Positions 34,588 to 34,682 of a stretch of DNA of 34,682 nt are shown piece by piece (position 1 is the stretch's first letter; every line of letters begins with the position of its first letter). A program made the translations under genes and the position numbers. The notes under the pieces were generated by a model. That model was not told the origin of the DNA. It searched no databases and was given only the letters and a program-made list of their open reading frames with translations. Origin of the DNA: Chloroflexota bacterium (lineage in GTDB: Bacteria; Chloroflexota; Anaerolineae; JAAEKA01); assembly GCA_029558955.1 (NCBI GenBank), contig JAKQCW010000120.1:1-34682 (forward strand), read 5' to 3'.

Positions 34588-34682
34588 TTAGCTCATCACC
34601 TGGGTGATGACGCCTGCGCCGACGGTGCGGCCACCCTCGCGGATCGCGAAGCGCGAGCCTGCCTCCAACGCCACCGGCACGA
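34588..34682 (-). CDS. tuf: Elongation factor Tu, C-terminal fragment (runs off the window)
   Basis: The last 30 residues of EF-Tu: [20 protein letters not shown] then [10 protein letters not shown] and a TAA stop at 34588-34590. EF-Tu delivers aminoacyl-tRNA to the ribosome. Its place directly before rpsJ is the classic str-S10 junction. The rest lies beyond the right edge. Confidence 0.95.
   Translation of the reverse strand, partial: VPVALEAGSRFAIREGGRTVGAGVITQVMS

Overview
This window is GC-rich bacterial chromosome. Gene content and protein style suggest Chloroflexota (Anaerolineae/Caldilineae-like), but that assignment is inference from memory of such genomes, not a search. Supporting traits are a mevalonate kinase, cytochrome c maturation genes with a zinc-ribbon partner, a DhnA-type aldolase, zinc-binding forms of several ribosomal proteins, and intergenic DNA full of small palindromes.

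Layout. Positions 15-475 hold a tRNA operon: promoter, Ser(UGA), Ser(GCU), Arg(GCG), terminator. Positions 504-4283 (minus) hold a cytochrome c maturation operon (ccmH, a CcmG/ResA-like thioredoxin, ccmF, a zinc-ribbon protein). Positions 4284-15753 are a mosaic of mostly single genes: a LysM L,D-transpeptidase, a sugar epimerase, a divergent methyltransferase-like protein overlapping a D-cysteine desulfhydrase-type gene, a phasin-like coiled-coil protein, class I aldolase, mevalonate kinase, a Nudix hydrolase and an internally duplicated lipoprotein. Most have recognisable sigma70-type promoters (TTGNNN, 17-base spacer, TANNNT) and hairpin terminators. Three genes have the -10 box exactly 6 bases before ATG, implying leaderless mRNAs.

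Positions 15754-34682 (minus) are one long ribosomal superoperon, read from the right edge: tuf (partial), rpsJ-rplC-rplD-rplW-rplB-rpsS-rplV-rpsC-rplP-rpmC-rpsQ, rplN-rplX-rplE-rpsN-rpsH-rplF-rplR-rpsE-rpmD-rplO-secY-adk-map-rpmJ, rpsM-rpsK-rpsD-rpoA-rplQ-truA-rplM-rpsI and mogA. It is the fused S10, spc, alpha and L13/S9 clusters. infA is missing from its usual slot between map and rpmJ, and truA has no standard start codon.

The most unusual content is non-coding. There is a dispersed AGGACTGACAG palindrome family, including two 74-base direct copies at 6585-6732 and a one-left-arm/four-right-arm array at 11134-11244. Seven tandem 45-base units, each able to form a hairpin, lie at 15441-15753. 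A second family (TGTCATGCTGAGG...) sits in the ribosomal spacers. Nearly every longer spacer of the ribosomal operon carries its own hairpin. I see no prophage, CRISPR array, transposase or defence system, and the window is mainly housekeeping sequence with unusual repeats.
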